A stretch of DNA of 32,166 bases from assembly GCA_958352145.1 (NCBI GenBank), contig CATWNM010000029.1, positions 1 to 32,166 of the forward strand, written 5' to 3'. The DNA is from an uncultured Eubacteriales bacterium. GTDB lineage: Bacteria > Bacillota > Clostridia > Oscillospirales > CAG-272. This document shows, piece after piece, positions 30,282 to 32,166 of this stretch (the first letter of the stretch is position 1; each line of letters begins with the position of its first letter). The notes beneath the pieces were generated by a model. The model searched no databases. It saw only the letters and a list, made by a program, of their open reading frames with translations, and had not been told where the DNA came from. The position numbers and the translations under genes were made by a program.

Positions 30282-31589
30282 ATGAAATACTTTCAGCCGG
30301 AAATTGAAACGATGCCGCGCACGCAACTCGAAGCGCTGCAGCTTGAAAAACTAAAGCAGACAGTGGCCTATTGTTACAATCATTCCAAATTTTACTATGA
30401 TAAATTGACAAAAGCCGGCGTTTTTGACGGCGATAAGATCCGGCGGTTATCAGATATCCAATACATACCGTTCACAACCAAAGACGATTTTCGAGATAAC
30501 TATCCGTTTGGCATGAACGCCGTTCCCATGCGCCAGGTTGTCCGTATACACGCTTCCTCAGGTACGACAGGCAAACCGACCGTAGGCGTATATACAAAAG
30601 AAGATCTAGAAATATGGAGCGACTGTGTCGCGCGTGTAGCGGTCGCAGGCGGCGCGACGACAGACGATATCATTCAAATTTCTTTCGGCTACGGCCTGTT
30701 TACCGGTGCGCTCGGCCTGCATTACGGTCTTGAAAAGATCGGCGCGACCGTTATACCCGCTTCCTCGGGCAATACGGAAAAACAACTGATGATGATGCGC
30801 GACTTCGGTGTGACGGGACTTGTTGCCACGCCCTCCTACGCGCTGTACCTGAGCGAAGCGGTCAAAGAAGGCGCGTTCCCATTATCGGACTACAAACTTC
30901 GTCTCGGCATTCTAGGCAGCGAACCCTGCACGCCCGAGATGCGCGAGCAGATTGAAAAAAATCTTGGCATTTATGTTTCAGACAATTACGGAATGACCGA
31001 ACTTGGCGGCCCGGGCGTCAGCGGCGACTGCAGAGCACGGGACGGCATGCATTTTGCGGAAGATCATTTCCTGCCAGAAATCATCAACAGCGAAACAGGA
31101 GAGCGGCTCGGCGAAAACGAAGTCGGCGAACTGGTCGTTACAACGCTTTCCAAACGCGGCATGCCGGTGCTCCGTTACCGCACGAAGGATATTACCAAGA
31201 TCACCTACCAGCCCTGCTCCTGCGGCCGGACACACGCCCGGATGGCCAAGACCATGGGACGTACCGACGATATGCTGATCATCAAAGGCGTTAATGTTTT
31301 TCCGACGCAGATTGAAAGCGTTTTGATCAACATGGATAAAATTGGACCGCACTATCAGTTGATTGTGCGCCGTGAAAACTATAAAGATACGCTGGAAATC
31401 AAAGTGGAACTCACCGACAGCAATCTTTTAGAGAGCTACGGAGAACTGGAGGCGCTGCGCCGCGGAATCCAGGAAAAACTGAAAAGCGTTCTTGGGCTTC
31501 AGACGAAAGTCACCCTTGTACAGCCCAAAACGTTGGAACGGTTCCAAGGAAAAGCAAAACGCGTTCTCGATCTCAGAAGCGAACAATAA
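30282..31589 (+). CDS. paaK: Phenylacetate-CoA ligase (arylacetate-CoA ligase)
   Basis: The 435-residue product activates arylacetates with ATP and CoA, going through an acyl-AMP. ANL-superfamily motifs are HASSGTTGKPT (about 90-100, P-loop), DNYGMTELGGPG (about 234-245), LRYRTKDI with the adenylate-binding Asp, a Cys/His cluster QPCSCGRTHARM, and the C-terminal hinge MGRTDDMLIIKGVNVFPTQIE. The length fits anaerobic PaaK. AAAGGAAG lies about 7 nt before the ATG. Next to iorA, this enzyme is known in archaea and Clostridia to work with indolepyruvate:ferredoxin oxidoreductase in aromatic amino acid oxidation, interconverting arylacetyl-CoA and the free acid with ATP recovery. The exact direction and aryl specificity are inferred. 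Confidence 0.92.
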   Translation: MKYFQPEIETMPRTQLEALQLEKLKQTVAYCYNHSKFYYDKLTKAGVFDGDKIRRLSDIQYIPFTTKDDFRDNYPFGMNAVPMRQVVRIHASSGTTGKPTVGVYTKEDLEIWSDCVARVAVAGGATTDDIIQISFGYGLFTGALGLHYGLEKIGATVIPASSGNTEKQLMMMRDFGVTGLVATPSYALYLSEAVKEGAFPLSDYKLRLGILGSEPCTPEMREQIEKNLGIYVSDNYGMTELGGPGVSGDCRARDGMHFAEDHFLPEIINSETGERLGENEVGELVVTTLSKRGMPVLRYRTKDITKITYQPCSCGRTHARMAKTMGRTDDMLIIKGVNVFPTQIESVLINMDKIGPHYQLIVRRENYKDTLEIKVELTDSNLLESYGELEALRRGIQEKLKSVLGLQTKVTLVQPKTLERFQGKAKRVLDLRSEQ

Positions 31590-31623
31590 TTATCTACATT
31601 TTCATATCTGTAAAATTTTCAAT

Positions 31624-31643
31624 TTTTCCGGATTGCCGGAAAA
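31624..31643 (+). other. Intercistronic hairpin between paaK and iorA
   Basis: TTTTCCGG (31624-31631) pairs perfectly with 31636-31643 around an ATTG loop. It ends 3 nt before the AGGAGG of iorA and has no T run, so it is more likely an mRNA stability or translation-tuning element than a terminator. Confidence 0.45.
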
Positions 31644-31660
31644 TCAAGGAGGCCATGATT

Positions 31661-32166
31661 TTGAAAGAACTTTTAATCGGCAACGCAGCCATAGCGCGCG
31701 GATTATACGAAGCAGGCTGCAGCGTCGTCTCCAGCTATCCGGGTACGCCCAGCACCGAAATTACGGAATTTGCCGCAAATTATAACGAAATATACTGCGA
31801 GTGGGCGCCGAATGAAAAAGTGGCGATGGAAGTCGCATTCGGCGCTTCCCTTGCCGGAACAAGAAGTTGCTGTGCCATGAAGCATGTGGGGCTGAACGTC
31901 GCAGCGGATCCGCTGTTCACGCTCTCTTATACCGGCGTCAACGCCGGCCTTGTCGTCTGCGTTGCGGACGACCCCGGTATGCATTCGTCCCAAAACGAAC
32001 AGGACTCCCGCCACTATGCAATCGCAGCGAAAGTGCCGATGCTTGAACCTGCAGATTCGGCCGAAGCACTTTTTTTCACGAAAGAAGCATTTGAACTGTC
32101 TGAAAAATTCGATACGCCGGTTCTGCTCCGCATGTGCACGCGTATTGCACATTCGCAGAGCATCGT
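31661..32166 (+). CDS. iorA: Indolepyruvate:ferredoxin oxidoreductase alpha subunit (5' part)
   Basis: The first 168 codons run off the window edge. The start KELLIGNAAIARGLYEAG, the block SSYPGTPSTEITEFAA and the EWAPNEKVAMEVAFGASLAG stretch (catalytic Glu region of TPP enzymes) are diagnostic. AMKHVGLNVAADPLF and VADDPGMHSSQNEQDSRHYA confirm IorA. The enzyme is a thiamine pyrophosphate and iron-sulfur protein that oxidatively decarboxylates aryl pyruvates to arylacetyl-CoA, reducing ferredoxin. I place the start at TTG 31661-31663, because AGGAGG (31647-31652) is 8 nt upstream; the in-frame ATG at 31655 is only 2 nt from it. It follows paaK by 71 nt in the same operon; iorB is expected beyond the window. 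Confidence 0.92.
   Translation, partial: MKELLIGNAAIARGLYEAGCSVVSSYPGTPSTEITEFAANYNEIYCEWAPNEKVAMEVAFGASLAGTRSCCAMKHVGLNVAADPLFTLSYTGVNAGLVVCVADDPGMHSSQNEQDSRHYAIAAKVPMLEPADSAEALFFTKEAFELSEKFDTPVLLRMCTRIAHSQSI

Noticed and set aside
1..32166. CRISPR array or cas genes that would explain the Card1-like protein
   Set aside because: No regularly spaced direct repeats of 20-40 nt and no Cas-like product were found on either strand.

Overview
The window looks like a chromosomal segment of an anaerobic Firmicute of the class Clostridia. The signs are AGGAGG-type ribosome binding sites, many TTG/GTG starts, consensus sigma-A promoters, an ECF vitamin transporter, a CotH/VTC cassette, LPXTG pili with sortases, and an arylacetate-CoA ligase next to indolepyruvate:ferredoxin oxidoreductase. 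I cannot name the genus. Most genes in the left 27 kb are on the minus strand, and the right 5 kb runs on the plus strand.

Layout: (1) 1-2.1 kb: the tail of an unknown gene, a tRNA-Pro/tRNA-Ala transcript with promoter and terminator, and an orphan sugar-type solute-binding lipoprotein. (2) 2.1-4.7 kb: a two-gene operon of UDP-GlcNAc 2-epimerase (wecB/mnaA) and a CARF-DUF1887 protein of the Card1/Can2 nuclease type. It has a strong promoter and a hairpin leader, and there is no CRISPR or cas gene in the window. (3) 4.8-8.1 kb: a VTC-domain protein, a DUF4956 membrane protein and a CotH-family protein in one operon. (4) 8.1-8.8 kb: a gene-poor, hairpin-rich stretch with the remnant of a small ORF. 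(5) 8.8-19.7 kb: a complete sortase-assembled pilus locus. In transcription order it holds a frameshifted 43-residue ORF, an 86-residue coiled-coil protein, signal peptidase I, a ~1,877-residue fibro-slime/Cna-B adhesin (LPETG), a backbone pilin (MPETG), a class C sortase, a minor pilin (LPQTG) and a second sortase. (6) 19.7-21.2 kb: a 486-residue regulator that is a head-to-tail duplication of a GntR module. A 13-bp motif occurs almost identically upstream of the pilus promoter and upstream of the regulator gene.

(7) 21.2-22.3 kb: AT-rich sequence with a decayed IS200 tnpA and several strong hairpins. (8) 22.3-24.2 kb: an OmpR-type response regulator and histidine kinase pair. (9) 24.3-27.1 kb: a translationally coupled operon of a B12-binding radical SAM/DUF4080 protein, an ECF S component and a HAD phosphatase. 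(10) 27.2-28.5 kb, plus strand: a pentapeptide-repeat protein overlapping thiamine pyrophosphokinase. (11) 28.5 kb to the end: a sodium:solute symporter, phenylacetate-CoA ligase and the 5' part of iorA, which suggests uptake and oxidative fermentation of aromatic amino or keto acids.

Several starts were moved inside the longest open frames because the Shine-Dalgarno spacing decides them (VTC protein, response regulator, HAD, radical SAM, symporter, thiN, iorA). The most unusual points are the CRISPR-free Card1-like gene coupled to wecB, the duplicated GntR regulator with its candidate operators, and the A-tract frameshift at the head of the pilus operon. All functional statements rest on reading the sequence; no database search was run.
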